From JAJUJL01 sp041736465 (GTDB lineage: Bacteria; Chloroflexota; Anaerolineae; Anaerolineales; UBA4823), in assembly GCA_041736465.1 (NCBI GenBank), contig JBGSTO010000599.1, positions 1 to 10,394 on the forward strand: a DNA stretch of 10,394 nucleotides. The letters are read 5' to 3'. Positions 1 to 6,035 of the stretch are shown here, one piece after another (within the stretch, counting starts at the first letter, position 1; the number at the start of each line of letters is the position of its first letter). The notes below the pieces were generated by a model. It saw only the letters and a list, made by a program, of their open reading frames with translations. It was not told where the DNA came from and did not search any database. Position numbers and translations under genes: made by a program.

Positions 1-205
1 CATGCCGGGTTTCGGCAGCGCCGCCCGCGCCGGACGAGCCTGCCAGGATCACGCCGCGCCTCTGCAGCGCCTCCAGACCGGCAGACCATTCACCCAGCAT
101 GCCCACCTGGAACCCGGCGGCGGACAGGCGAGCGGCGAACAGGCAGGCCATCGCTCCTGTTCCGGCGATCAGGATCGAATTATCTTTTGCTTTCGGCTTG
201 TCCAT
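1..205 (-). CDS. panE: 2-dehydropantoate 2-reductase (ketopantoate reductase), N-terminal part
   Basis: Partial gene; the 3' end runs off the window at position 1. The 68 visible residues start MDKPKAKDNSILIAGTGAMA and continue CLFAARLSAAGF, the Rossmann N-terminus of the PanE/ApbA family (GxGAMA dinucleotide-binding loop at about residues 15-20, then the helix with CLFAARL). In this family the enzyme reduces ketopantoate to pantoate with NADPH in the cytoplasm, the step directly after PanB. The ATG at 203-205 lies inside the 3' end of panB, overlapping it by 26 nt, with a good GGGAGGAG ribosome binding site inside panB, so translational coupling is likely. Only about a fifth of the protein is visible. 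The call rests on the nucleotide-binding motif and on adjacency to panB; another ApbA-family reductase is the main alternative. Confidence 0.85.
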   Translation of the reverse strand, partial: MDKPKAKDNSILIAGTGAMACLFAARLSAAGFQVGMLGEWSAGLEALQRRGVILAGSSGAGGAAETRH

Positions 206-1073
206 GCAAGAACTCCTCCCAGGCGCTGGCGCTCATTTCGATGGTATGCTCTGCCGCCGGAAATGCCCGCTGATCCACCTCCAGGCGGTAGGCTGCGACC
301 GCTGCCAGCATCTCGCCGTACAGGGCAGCGTACTTCTTGACGAACTTAGGCGTGAATCGCTCGAACAAGCCGAGCAGGTCGTGGGTTACCAGCACCTGCC
401 CATCGCAGCCCGGCCCGGCGCCGATGCCAATGGTGGGAATGTCGAGCGCTTTGGAGATGTATTCGGCTAACTGCGCCGGCACCGATTCCAGCACCAGGCT
501 GAAGCAGCCCGCATCCTGCAGCAGCAGGGCATCCTCGTAGATGCGGCGTGCGGCGGCGGCATCGCGTCCCTGCGGCCTGAAGCCGCCGAACTGGTGTACC
601 GACTGCGGCGTCAGCCCCAGGTGTCCCATTACCGGGATGCCGGCGCCGGTAATTCGGCGGATGGCGTCCAGGCGCTCGCGCCCGCCCTCCAGCTTGACGG
701 CGTCCATACCGGCTTCCTGCAGGAAGCGACCGGCGTTGCGCACCGCTTCATCGACGGAGGCCTGGTAAGACATGAACGGCATGTCGCCCACCAGCAGGGC
801 ATAGCGCGCCCCGCGCGCCACCGCCTTGCAGTGGTGCAGCATGTCTTCCATGGTGACCGGCAGGGTGTTGGCATAGCCCAGCACCACCATGCCGAGCGAG
901 TCGCCCACCAGGATGGCATCGATCTCAGCCTGGTCGAGCGCCAGCGCGGTGGGATAGTCGTAGGCAGTTAGCATGCTGACCGGCTGCCCGCTCTCTTTCT
1001 TGCGGCGCAGCGCCAGGGTGGTGATCTTTTTACGTGAATCGCCGGGGGAACTGTTCGGATTGCTCGTGGACAT
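180..1073 (-). CDS. panB: 3-methyl-2-oxobutanoate hydroxymethyltransferase (ketopantoate hydroxymethyltransferase)
   Basis: Catalyses transfer of a hydroxymethyl group from 5,10-methylene-tetrahydrofolate to 2-oxoisovalerate, giving ketopantoate, the first committed step of pantothenate synthesis; cytoplasmic. The 297-residue protein carries the family's landmarks: MLTAYDYPTA near residue 34, VGDSLGMV (D58) and VGDMPF (D97) with KLEGG (E129) as the expected Mg-binding acids, GHLGLTPQS near 150, and LVLESVP with E196 as the expected catalytic glutamate, then GIGAGPGCDGQVLV near 216. Length is slightly above the usual 260-280 because of an N-terminal tail of about 16 residues. An upstream in-frame ATG at 1103 exists, but the ATG at 1071-1073 is preceded by a near-ideal AAGGAGGG site 5 nt away, so I chose it. 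It is followed by, and overlaps, panE on the same strand. Confidence 0.97.
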   Translation of the reverse strand: MSTSNPNSSPGDSRKKITTLALRRKKESGQPVSMLTAYDYPTALALDQAEIDAILVGDSLGMVVLGYANTLPVTMEDMLHHCKAVARGARYALLVGDMPFMSYQASVDEAVRNAGRFLQEAGMDAVKLEGGRERLDAIRRITGAGIPVMGHLGLTPQSVHQFGGFRPQGRDAAAARRIYEDALLLQDAGCFSLVLESVPAQLAEYISKALDIPTIGIGAGPGCDGQVLVTHDLLGLFERFTPKFVKKYAALYGEMLAAVAAYRLEVDQRAFPAAEHTIEMSASAWEEFLHGQAESKR

Positions 1074-1113
1074 GGTACCCTCCTTGGGTAAGGTAGAGGC
1101 CAATAGGATGAAA

Positions 1114-1228
1114 AAAGATCAACACAAAGAGCACAAAGAAGACACAAAGTTCACAAAGCTTTTTTATTATGATTGTTTTCTTGGTGGCCTTTTTCTCTTT
1201 CTTTGTGTCCTTTGTGTTTCAATCTTTA
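1114..1228. repeat. CACAAAG-type imperfect inverted repeat, copy 1
   Basis: The gap between panB and the sulfotransferase gene is filled by an AT-rich inverted repeat. The left arm carries CACAAAG at 1123, 1132, 1143 and 1152 (spacing 9, 11, 9). The right arm carries the complementary CTTTGTG at 1201 and 1210, flanked by AAAGAT/ATCTTT on the outside. The right arm includes the TAA stop (1226-1228) of the sulfotransferase gene. The low-GC, low-complexity text contrasts sharply with the GC-rich genes on both sides. A sister element lies at 6845-6968. A role as transcription terminator, processing site or small non-autonomous repeat is inference. Confidence 0.7.
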
Positions 1229-1972
1229 GATTGGATACCCCATCTTCTCCAAATACGGACCAAAGGCCTGCGCCAGGCGCTCCTGCTGATCCGCATCCAG
1301 CTTTTTGCGGAAGCGCCCGGTGATGCCCTGGCTGAAGTGGATGCCCTTCTGCCCCTGCTCCTGGCTCTGGCGGGCGGCTACCGGGGCGTACCTGGCGAGC
1401 ACCGCCTGGATCTCCGGAGTAGAGCCCTCCAGCTTCAGGAACTGCACCAGCCGCCCGGCTTCAGCCGGGTAATCCAGCAGCAGGTCTTCATAGCGCGCAA
1501 GCAGCACGCCGGGCACCTGCATCCAGGCTTCCCAAATGCGCAGGTACTGCAGCATGAACTCCGCCGCCTTGTCCAGGTCGCTCAGGTGTGAGAAGGCGTT
1601 GGGACGGCCTTTCTCCACCGCTCTGCGACCGTTGTCGTAGGCTGAGAGCATGGCATCGCGCGGCTCGCGGTAGATGTATGCCACCTGCAGCAGGCCGCGG
1701 CGGATCAGGCGCAAGGCAGCGGGCGTCGGCCCGGCGTGCGCCTTGATCACGTAAGTGTTCCCGAGCAAGGAAGGCAGCAGCGCCGCCGAGAGCCGGGGCG
1801 GGGTGAGGGCGCCGATGTTGCAGTTCACCTCGGTCAGCACCCGTTTGAGAAAAAAATAGCGCCCTCGCACCTGCCGGGCGTCCTGCCCGCCGGAAGCGGT
1901 GACCAGGTCGTGAGTCAGGTTGTAGTACCAGCCGGAGCCGGCGCGCGGCATGCCTACGGAAAGGATGAGCAT
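1226..1972 (-). CDS. Sulfotransferase-family protein (PAPS-dependent fold)
   Basis: A 248-residue protein with the sulfotransferase P-loop-like fold. Near the N-terminus is PRAGSGWYYN (residues 9-18), the 5'-phosphosulfate-binding loop. KAHAG (77-81) fits the strand that carries a catalytic His/Lys region. YIYREPRDAMLSAY (99-112) is the 3'-phosphate-binding motif, with R102 and S110 the expected PAPS contacts. YEDLLLDYP (161-169) and the C-terminal GITGRFRKKLDADQQ (216-230) are also typical. The family moves sulfate from PAPS to an alcohol or amine of a small molecule, glycan or lipid; the acceptor cannot be told from sequence. No signal peptide or membrane segment is seen, so it should be cytoplasmic. 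The start is fixed by the motif only 9 residues in. No Shine-Dalgarno site is visible, and a TATAAT lies about 7 nt upstream, so the transcript may be leaderless. It diverges from the DUF2283 gene. Confidence 0.85.
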   Translation of the reverse strand: MLILSVGMPRAGSGWYYNLTHDLVTASGGQDARQVRGRYFFLKRVLTEVNCNIGALTPPRLSAALLPSLLGNTYVIKAHAGPTPAALRLIRRGLLQVAYIYREPRDAMLSAYDNGRRAVEKGRPNAFSHLSDLDKAAEFMLQYLRIWEAWMQVPGVLLARYEDLLLDYPAEAGRLVQFLKLEGSTPEIQAVLARYAPVAARQSQEQGQKGIHFSQGITGRFRKKLDADQQERLAQAFGPYLEKMGYPI

Positions 1973-1979
1973 GGAGGGT

Positions 1980-1987
1980 ATTATAAT
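1980..1987. promoter_or_regulatory. Palindromic TATAAT box in a 35-nt divergent promoter
   Basis: ATTATAAT is its own reverse complement, so a perfect -10 hexamer is present on both strands between the diverging sulfotransferase and DUF2283 genes. Read leftward, the start point would fall at about the sulfotransferase ATG; read rightward, it leaves about 14 nt before the DUF2283 ATG. No convincing -35 is seen on either side, so promoter use is inferred. Confidence 0.4.
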
Positions 1988-2007
1988 GGGAAAAGGGAGA
2001 GTATGAC

Positions 2008-2214
2008 ATGAAGGTAATATACGACCCTAATACCGATATTCTGACGATCATCTTCAACGAAGCCGTCGTGGCAGAGAGCGACGAAGCTAAGCCCGGCGTG
2101 GTTTTAGATTACGACGAATCGGGTAACCTGATTTCTTTGGAAATACTGGATGCATCACAGCGAATGCCTTTTCCAACCCGCATCGAATATGAGGTAGCAC
2201 CAGTTCAGTCTTGA
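2008..2214 (+). CDS. DUF2283 family small protein
   Basis: A 68-residue acidic protein starting MKVIYDPNTDILTIIFNE and containing DEAKPGVVLDYDESGNLISL and EILDASQRM, the signature pattern of DUF2283. This is a compact beta-rich fold whose molecular role is not established. In many genomes DUF2283 genes sit next to a DUF4258 gene, and the pair has been considered toxin-antitoxin-like. Here no DUF4258 partner is present on either side, so this is an orphan copy. The ribosome binding site is the purine-rich AAGGGAGAG just upstream, and the start ATG at 2008 is preferred over the out-of-frame ATG at 2003. It diverges from the sulfotransferase gene and converges on the cellobiose phosphorylase gene. 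Confidence is high for the family, and no function is claimed. Confidence 0.85.
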   Translation: MKVIYDPNTDILTIIFNEAVVAESDEAKPGVVLDYDESGNLISLEILDASQRMPFPTRIEYEVAPVQS

Positions 2215-2266
2215 TCACTCGTACTCAGAAATGCCCCGATTAGACTTATATTTCAACAATGGAAAG

Positions 2267-2382
2267 CCATCCTCGAATATTTCACGAATACTCGAAACCC
2301 CTCACCAGCTACTGCTTTCATCCGGCGAATTCAATCTCATCGGCAGCCCTTCGTGTTTTCGTGAGCCATAATTCGTGGATGG
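2267..2382. repeat. CACGAA-type imperfect inverted repeat in a convergent gap
   Basis: The left arm (2267-2296) and the reverse complement of the right arm (2350-2382) align over about 30 nt. They share CCATCC, CGAAT, TCACGAA and CGAA blocks, with a few A/T exchanges and a 3-nt length difference. The spacer is 53 nt. The short word CACGAA (TTCGTG on the other arm) recurs inside the arms. The element fills the gap between the stops of DUF2283 (2214) and the cellobiose phosphorylase (2428). A bidirectional terminator or a decayed small mobile repeat are both possible. Confidence 0.7.
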
Positions 2383-2408
2383 CCTATTAAACCCCGCAAG
2401 AATATCTG

Positions 2409-2425
2409 GCAGGCACAAGACCTGC
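2409..2425 (-). terminator. Possible weak hairpin after the cellobiose phosphorylase stop
   Basis: On the minus strand a 5-bp GCAGG/CCTGC stem with a 7-nt loop begins 2 nt after the TAG stop. There is no clear U-run behind it, so it could be a poor terminator or chance. Confidence 0.25.
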
Positions 2426-2427
2426 TT

Positions 2428-4878
2428 CTACGCCAACACCACCTCTACGTCCACCCGCTCCACCCCCTCCTGCGGCAGTGGCAGGGTTTTCCCGGCGATG
2501 GGGCTACCATCCACGCGCACGCCCGGCGCCTCCCCTCCAGCCGCGCGGCGCACGTTGACATGGTACTCCACCCCGCGGTAGCTGCGCACGGCAGTGAAGC
2601 CGGGCCATTCCGGCGGCAGCACGGGGTCGATCTCCAGCCCGTCGTAGCCGGGACGGATGCCAAGGATCCACTGGGTGATGGCGACGTAGTTCCAGGCCGC
2701 GGTGCCGGTCAGCCAGGCATTCTTGGCCTCGCCGTGGGTGGCAGCGTCGCGCCCGGCGATCATCTGGGCGTAGACGTACGGCTCGCAGCGGTACAGGTCG
2801 ATCAGCTCCTGCTTGGCGGATGGGTTGATACGCAGGTAGTAGTCGAAAGCCCGGTCGCCGCGCCCCAGGCGCGCCTCGGCGATCATGATCCACGGGTTGG
2901 TGTGGCAGAAGATGCCGGCGTTCTCTTTGTAACCGGGCGGATAGGAGGAGATTTCGCCCAGGTTGAGGTGATAGCGCGAGTATGCCGGCTGCTGCAGCAC
3001 GATGCCGTGCTCCGTCGCCAGGTGCTTGCCGACCGAGTCCAGCGCCCGCCGCGCCTGGCCGCTTTCCAGCCCGATGCCCGCCAGCACACAGATGCCCTGC
3101 GGCTCGATGAAGATCTGCCCTTCGTCGCAGTCGTGCGAGCCGACCTTGTCCCCCAGGTCATCATAGGCGCGCAGGAACCAGGCCCCATCCCAGCCGTGCG
3201 CCAGCGCTGTCTCGGTCATTGATTGAGCAGCCTGGCGGTAGCCCAGCACAGAGGCGCTATAGCCGGCGCCGAGGTGCCCGGCAATCTGCGCCATCTCCTC
3301 TGCCGCCAGCACGAACAGCCCGGCGATGAACACCGATTCGGCCACTGTGCCATCTTTGTTGGTGGTGGTCTGGAAGGATTCACCCGGCTCGGTGGAGAAG
3401 GCGTTCAGGTTGAGGCAGTCGTTCCAATCGGCGCGGCCGATCAGCGGCAGCCCGTGCGGGCCCAGGCGCTCCAACGTGTAGCGCAGGCTGCGCTCCAGGT
3501 GGTCGTACAGCCGCTGCTCCGTGCCGGGGGTATTTTCATACACCACCGGCTCATCCAGGATGCTCCAATCGCCGGTTTCTTTGAGATATGCCGCCGTGCC
3601 AAGCACCAGCCATAGCGGATCGTCGTTGAAATTGCCCCCCACGGCGTCGTTGCCGCGCTTGGTGAGCGGCTGGTACTGGTGGTACGCCCCGCCGCTGGCG
3701 AGCTGCGTGGCTGCCAGGTCGAGGATGCGCTGGCGGGCGCGCTCGGGGATCATGTGCACGAAGCCCAGCAAGTCCTGGTTGGAATCGCGGAAGCCCATGC
3801 CGCGCCCGATGCCCGACTCGAACATGGAGGCCGAGCGCGACAGGTTGAAGGTCACCATGCACTGGTAGGCATTCCAGATATTGACCATGCGATTGGTGTG
3901 CTCGTCGGGGGTATCTACCTGCAGAGCGGACAGCCGCTGCTCCCACTCATGCTGCAGGGCCTGAAAGGCATGGTCGACCCACCGCGGCTGCAGCACACCT
4001 CGGATGAGCGGCAGCACATAGACTTTGTTGAGAATCCCGCTGGCGTGTGGGTCGAATTTCTCGTCCGGCGGGTTCTCATAATAGCCCAGGGTGAAGATCA
4101 CGCGCCGGGTTTCGCCGGGCTGCAGCACGAGCTTCAGGTGGTGCACGCCCACCGGCTGCCAGCCGTGGGCGATAGAATCGCTCACCTGCCCGTTTTCCAC
4201 CGCCTGCGGCGCATCGAAGCCGCGGTACGCCCCCAAGAAGGACTCGCGCTGGGTCTCGAAGCCCACCGGCGGCTCAGAGCAGGCGAAGAAGGCGAAGTGA
4301 TTGCGCCGCTCGCGGTACTCAGTCTTGTGGTAGATCACGCCGTTCTGCACTTCCACCTCGCCGGTGGAGAAGTTGCGCTGGAAGTTGGTGGCGTCGTCCC
4401 AGGCGTCCCACAGGCAGAACTCGACAAAGGAAAAGAGCGAGATAGGCGCTGCAGTGGGGCGCCGGTTGGTCAGGTGCAGATCCCAGATCTCCAGGTTCTC
4501 ATCCAGGGGTACGAAATAGGTGGTCTCGGCGTGGATGCCTTTGTTCGTCGAGGCGATGACCGTGTAGCCCATGCCGTGGCGGCAGGTATAGTCGTCCAGG
4601 TCTTTGCGCACCGGCTGCCAGGAGGGCGACCAGTACTCGCCGTTTTCGTCATCCCGCAGGTAGAGGTAGCGCCCGCCGCCATCCAGAGGGGCGTTGTTGT
4701 AGCGGTAGCGCGTCAGCCGGCGCAAGCGGGCGTCGCGGTAGAAGGAGTAGCCGCCGGCGGTGTTGGAGATCAGGCCGAAATATTCCTGGGATCCCAGGTA
4801 GTTGATCCAGGGGAGAGGCGTGTCGGGGCGGGTGATAACGTACTCGCGCCGTGCGTCGTCGAAATAGCCGTATTTCAT
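2428..4878 (-). CDS. Cellobiose phosphorylase, glycoside hydrolase family 94
   Basis: An 816-residue GH94 enzyme that cleaves cellobiose with inorganic phosphate to alpha-glucose 1-phosphate and glucose, saving ATP in cellulose-sugar catabolism. There is no signal peptide, so it is cytoplasmic. Length and sequence follow the Cellvibrio/Cellulomonas gilvus type from end to end: MKYGYFDDARREYVITRPDT at the N-terminus, the beta-sandwich domain to about residue 280, then the (alpha/alpha)6 catalytic barrel. RSASMFESGIGRGMGFRDSNQD (348-369) holds the phosphate-site Arg (R348) and the subsite -1 R364/D365. GRADWNDCLNLN (481-492) contains the expected general acid D487. PPGYKENAGIFCHTNPW and GEAKNAWLTGTAAWN carry the remaining phosphate-site His, Gln and Thr region. 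GAAGGAT lies upstream of the ATG. It starts 5 nt after the AHSA1-like gene and is probably co-transcribed with it. Literature names are cbp or cepA. Cellodextrin or chitobiose phosphorylase are less likely. Confidence 0.95.
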   Translation of the reverse strand: MKYGYFDDARREYVITRPDTPLPWINYLGSQEYFGLISNTAGGYSFYRDARLRRLTRYRYNNAPLDGGGRYLYLRDDENGEYWSPSWQPVRKDLDDYTCRHGMGYTVIASTNKGIHAETTYFVPLDENLEIWDLHLTNRRPTAAPISLFSFVEFCLWDAWDDATNFQRNFSTGEVEVQNGVIYHKTEYRERRNHFAFFACSEPPVGFETQRESFLGAYRGFDAPQAVENGQVSDSIAHGWQPVGVHHLKLVLQPGETRRVIFTLGYYENPPDEKFDPHASGILNKVYVLPLIRGVLQPRWVDHAFQALQHEWEQRLSALQVDTPDEHTNRMVNIWNAYQCMVTFNLSRSASMFESGIGRGMGFRDSNQDLLGFVHMIPERARQRILDLAATQLASGGAYHQYQPLTKRGNDAVGGNFNDDPLWLVLGTAAYLKETGDWSILDEPVVYENTPGTEQRLYDHLERSLRYTLERLGPHGLPLIGRADWNDCLNLNAFSTEPGESFQTTTNKDGTVAESVFIAGLFVLAAEEMAQIAGHLGAGYSASVLGYRQAAQSMTETALAHGWDGAWFLRAYDDLGDKVGSHDCDEGQIFIEPQGICVLAGIGLESGQARRALDSVGKHLATEHGIVLQQPAYSRYHLNLGEISSYPPGYKENAGIFCHTNPWIMIAEARLGRGDRAFDYYLRINPSAKQELIDLYRCEPYVYAQMIAGRDAATHGEAKNAWLTGTAAWNYVAITQWILGIRPGYDGLEIDPVLPPEWPGFTAVRSYRGVEYHVNVRRAAGGEAPGVRVDGSPIAGKTLPLPQEGVERVDVEVVLA

Positions 4879-4883
4879 GTGTC

Positions 4884-5273
4884 TTATCCTTCAAAGTAAG
4901 CGTGCATGGGATCAAAGTAAGCTTCCACCCAGCCCTGCTTGTACTGCATGCCGTGCTCGGGCAGCTCTGAGTGGCGCAGGGTCAGGCGCGTGCCGCCCTC
5001 GAGCGGCTCGAACAGGATTTCCAGTCGCGAATCGGGCTCATCTGAGGTGAATTCAGTGGTGCGCCAGGCCTGCACGATGCGGCGTGCGGGCTCCAGCTCC
5101 AGATTCCGCCCGTGGATATAGCCATCCCAGGCGGTGAAAGCTGCGCCTGGCTCAGCGCTGACCTGAGCGCTGCCACCGGTCATGGCGCTGTGCTGCACCG
5201 AATCCAGCCAGGCGGCGTAGATCCGCTCGGGTGAGGCGGCGATGATGGTAGAAATTTCAAAGGAGTGTGGCAT
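4884..5273 (-). CDS. SRPBCC / AHSA1-like ligand-binding fold protein
   Basis: A 129-residue protein of the SRPBCC superfamily, AHSA1 (activator of Hsp90 ATPase homologue 1-like) branch. It has the expected order: FEISTIIAASPERIYAAWLD at the N-terminus, HSAMTGG, AFTAWDGYIHGRNLELEP, RIVQAWRTTEF, LEILFEPLEGGTRLTLRHSELP, and a final GWVEAYFDPMHAYFEG helix. These helix-grip proteins have a deep hydrophobic cavity; bacterial members mostly lack a defined ligand, and none is claimed here. An in-frame ATG at 5318 is possible. The ATG at 5271-5273 has a clear AAGGAGAG site 7 nt upstream and gives the normal family N-terminus, so I chose it. It lies 58 nt after the toxin stop and 5 nt before the cellobiose phosphorylase start, same strand. 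Confidence 0.9.
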   Translation of the reverse strand: MPHSFEISTIIAASPERIYAAWLDSVQHSAMTGGSAQVSAEPGAAFTAWDGYIHGRNLELEPARRIVQAWRTTEFTSDEPDSRLEILFEPLEGGTRLTLRHSELPEHGMQYKQGWVEAYFDPMHAYFEG

Positions 5274-5280
5274 GAATCGG

Positions 5281-5295
5281 CTCTCCTTGAGAGAG
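5281..5295 (-). promoter_or_regulatory. Hairpin containing the SRPBCC gene's ribosome binding site
   Basis: On the minus strand CTCTC and GAGAG flank a 5-nt loop. The right arm is part of the AAGGAGAG Shine-Dalgarno site of the AHSA1-like gene. The 5-bp stem is weak, so translational control through it is only a possibility. Confidence 0.3.
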
Positions 5296-5331
5296 GATAG
5301 AGATATTAAGCCCCACAACAGCTCTGAATGG

Positions 5332-5640
5332 TCAGCGTTGATCTAGTTCACGCAGAAGCTCAGCCAGATCCCCATAATCATAGGGCGGGCGTTTGCGGAC
5401 AGCAATTACGTCAATGATTTTTTCGGTTTCTGTTATTGCATACAAAATTCGCCAGTTATCCAGACGAAGCCGGAATAACTGGCGATCAGGTTCTTCAAAA
5501 CGCAGCGGTTTGCTTGGCGATGGATTTGGCTGCTCAGCCAAGGCTTTTATGGCTTCACGAATGCGCTGCCGGATATGCCCCGGGAGTTCTTTGACTTCTC
5601 GCAAGGCCTGCGGGGTAATGTATACCCGGTAGCGAGTCAT
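5332..5640 (-). CDS. RelE/ParE superfamily toxin
   Basis: A 102-residue basic protein with the RelE/ParE toxin layout. MTRYRVYITPQALREVKELP is the first strand and helix, followed by a second helix (HIRQRIREAIKALAEQP, residues 22-38). Then come the beta-sheet FRLRLDNWRILYAI (56-69) and KIIDVIAVRKRPPYDYGDL (74-92), with R57, R59, R64, R82, R84 and Y87 in positions where RelE-type mRNases carry basic and aromatic residues. Family members either cut mRNA on the ribosome (RelE) or poison gyrase (ParE); the 'LRLDNWRILYAI ... V.AVRKR..Y' pattern favours the RelE/StbE side. Its ATG overlaps the end of the upstream antitoxin gene by 4 nt (ATGA), typical of a two-gene toxin-antitoxin operon. Confidence 0.88.
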   Translation of the reverse strand: MTRYRVYITPQALREVKELPGHIRQRIREAIKALAEQPNPSPSKPLRFEEPDRQLFRLRLDNWRILYAITETEKIIDVIAVRKRPPYDYGDLAELLRELDQR

Positions 5641-5861
5641 TCAAGTTCCTTGTCTGCTTCATCCCATGGCAGCCAGCCTGCTCGAGTGCGGTCGCCGCCA
5701 GCAGCTTTTAGGCGCGCAAATGCATCCTGTGCAGCTTGAAGATCCTCAATAGATTCCAGCCACTCGATCAGCGCTTCCCAATCTTCCACACTCAGGACGG
5801 CAAATCGCTTTCCCTTGATTGTAACAAATTGCACTGACTGCAGAGCCTGTGTACCGGTCAT
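5637..5861 (-). CDS. Type II antitoxin, Phd/YefM-like
   Basis: A 74-residue acidic protein encoded directly upstream of the RelE/ParE toxin. The N-terminal half, LQSVQFVTIKGKRFAVLSVE, followed by DWEALIEWLESIEDL, resembles the beta-hairpin and helix DNA-binding half of Phd/YefM-type antitoxins. The charged C-terminus (AFARLKAAGGDRTRAGWLPW, then DEADKELE) is the kind of flexible tail that wraps the toxin. Antitoxins of this type neutralise the toxin and repress their own promoter. The start is the ATG at 5859-5861, 6 nt behind GGAGG (5868-5872). A GTG one codon earlier is too close to that site. A separate ATG at 5864-5866 is followed at once by TGA. The family call is moderate; pairing with the toxin is strong. 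Confidence 0.82.
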   Translation of the reverse strand: MTGTQALQSVQFVTIKGKRFAVLSVEDWEALIEWLESIEDLQAAQDAFARLKAAGGDRTRAGWLPWDEADKELE

Positions 5862-5885
5862 CACATACCTCCAGCGTACACGAAG

Positions 5886-5893
5886 ATTATAAT
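5886..5893 (-). promoter_or_regulatory. Candidate -10 box for the toxin-antitoxin operon
   Basis: ATTATAAT gives a perfect TATAAT on the minus strand, placing a start point near 5879, about 18 nt before the antitoxin ATG and just ahead of its GGAGG site. A TTGACC lies upstream but only 13 nt away, too short for a standard spacer, so the -35 is unresolved. The same palindrome is found at 1980-1987. Confidence 0.45.
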
Positions 5894-6035
5894 GCGCTTT
5901 GCCCGGTCAATGCATAATAGAATTTTCTCCTGCACTACAAACTGGCTCGTTCCCAGCCAAATTGGCTCCGCTATCGTCTTCGGGCCTTTGAGGATAATAT
6001 AAGCAGAGGACATTCTTGTAAACCAAAGGCCATGC

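Noticed and set aside
973..1323. Plus-strand frames across the panB/sulfotransferase gap, including a FLFLCVLCVSIF stretch
   Set aside because: Antisense to panB and the sulfotransferase gene, with the middle part made by the repeat; no coding features.
2231..2371. 46-codon plus-strand frame after DUF2283 starting MPRLDLYFNNGK
   Set aside because: No ribosome binding site, and most of it consists of the two arms of the CACGAA inverted repeat.
3679..4899. Long plus-strand frame of 406 codons
   Set aside because: Exact antisense of the cellobiose phosphorylase gene. It is long because of the GC-rich codon pattern on the coding strand.
5962..6000. TTGGCT ... TAATAT as promoter of the first ECF sigma gene
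   Set aside because: The spacing is 27 nt, far too long for a sigma-70 promoter.
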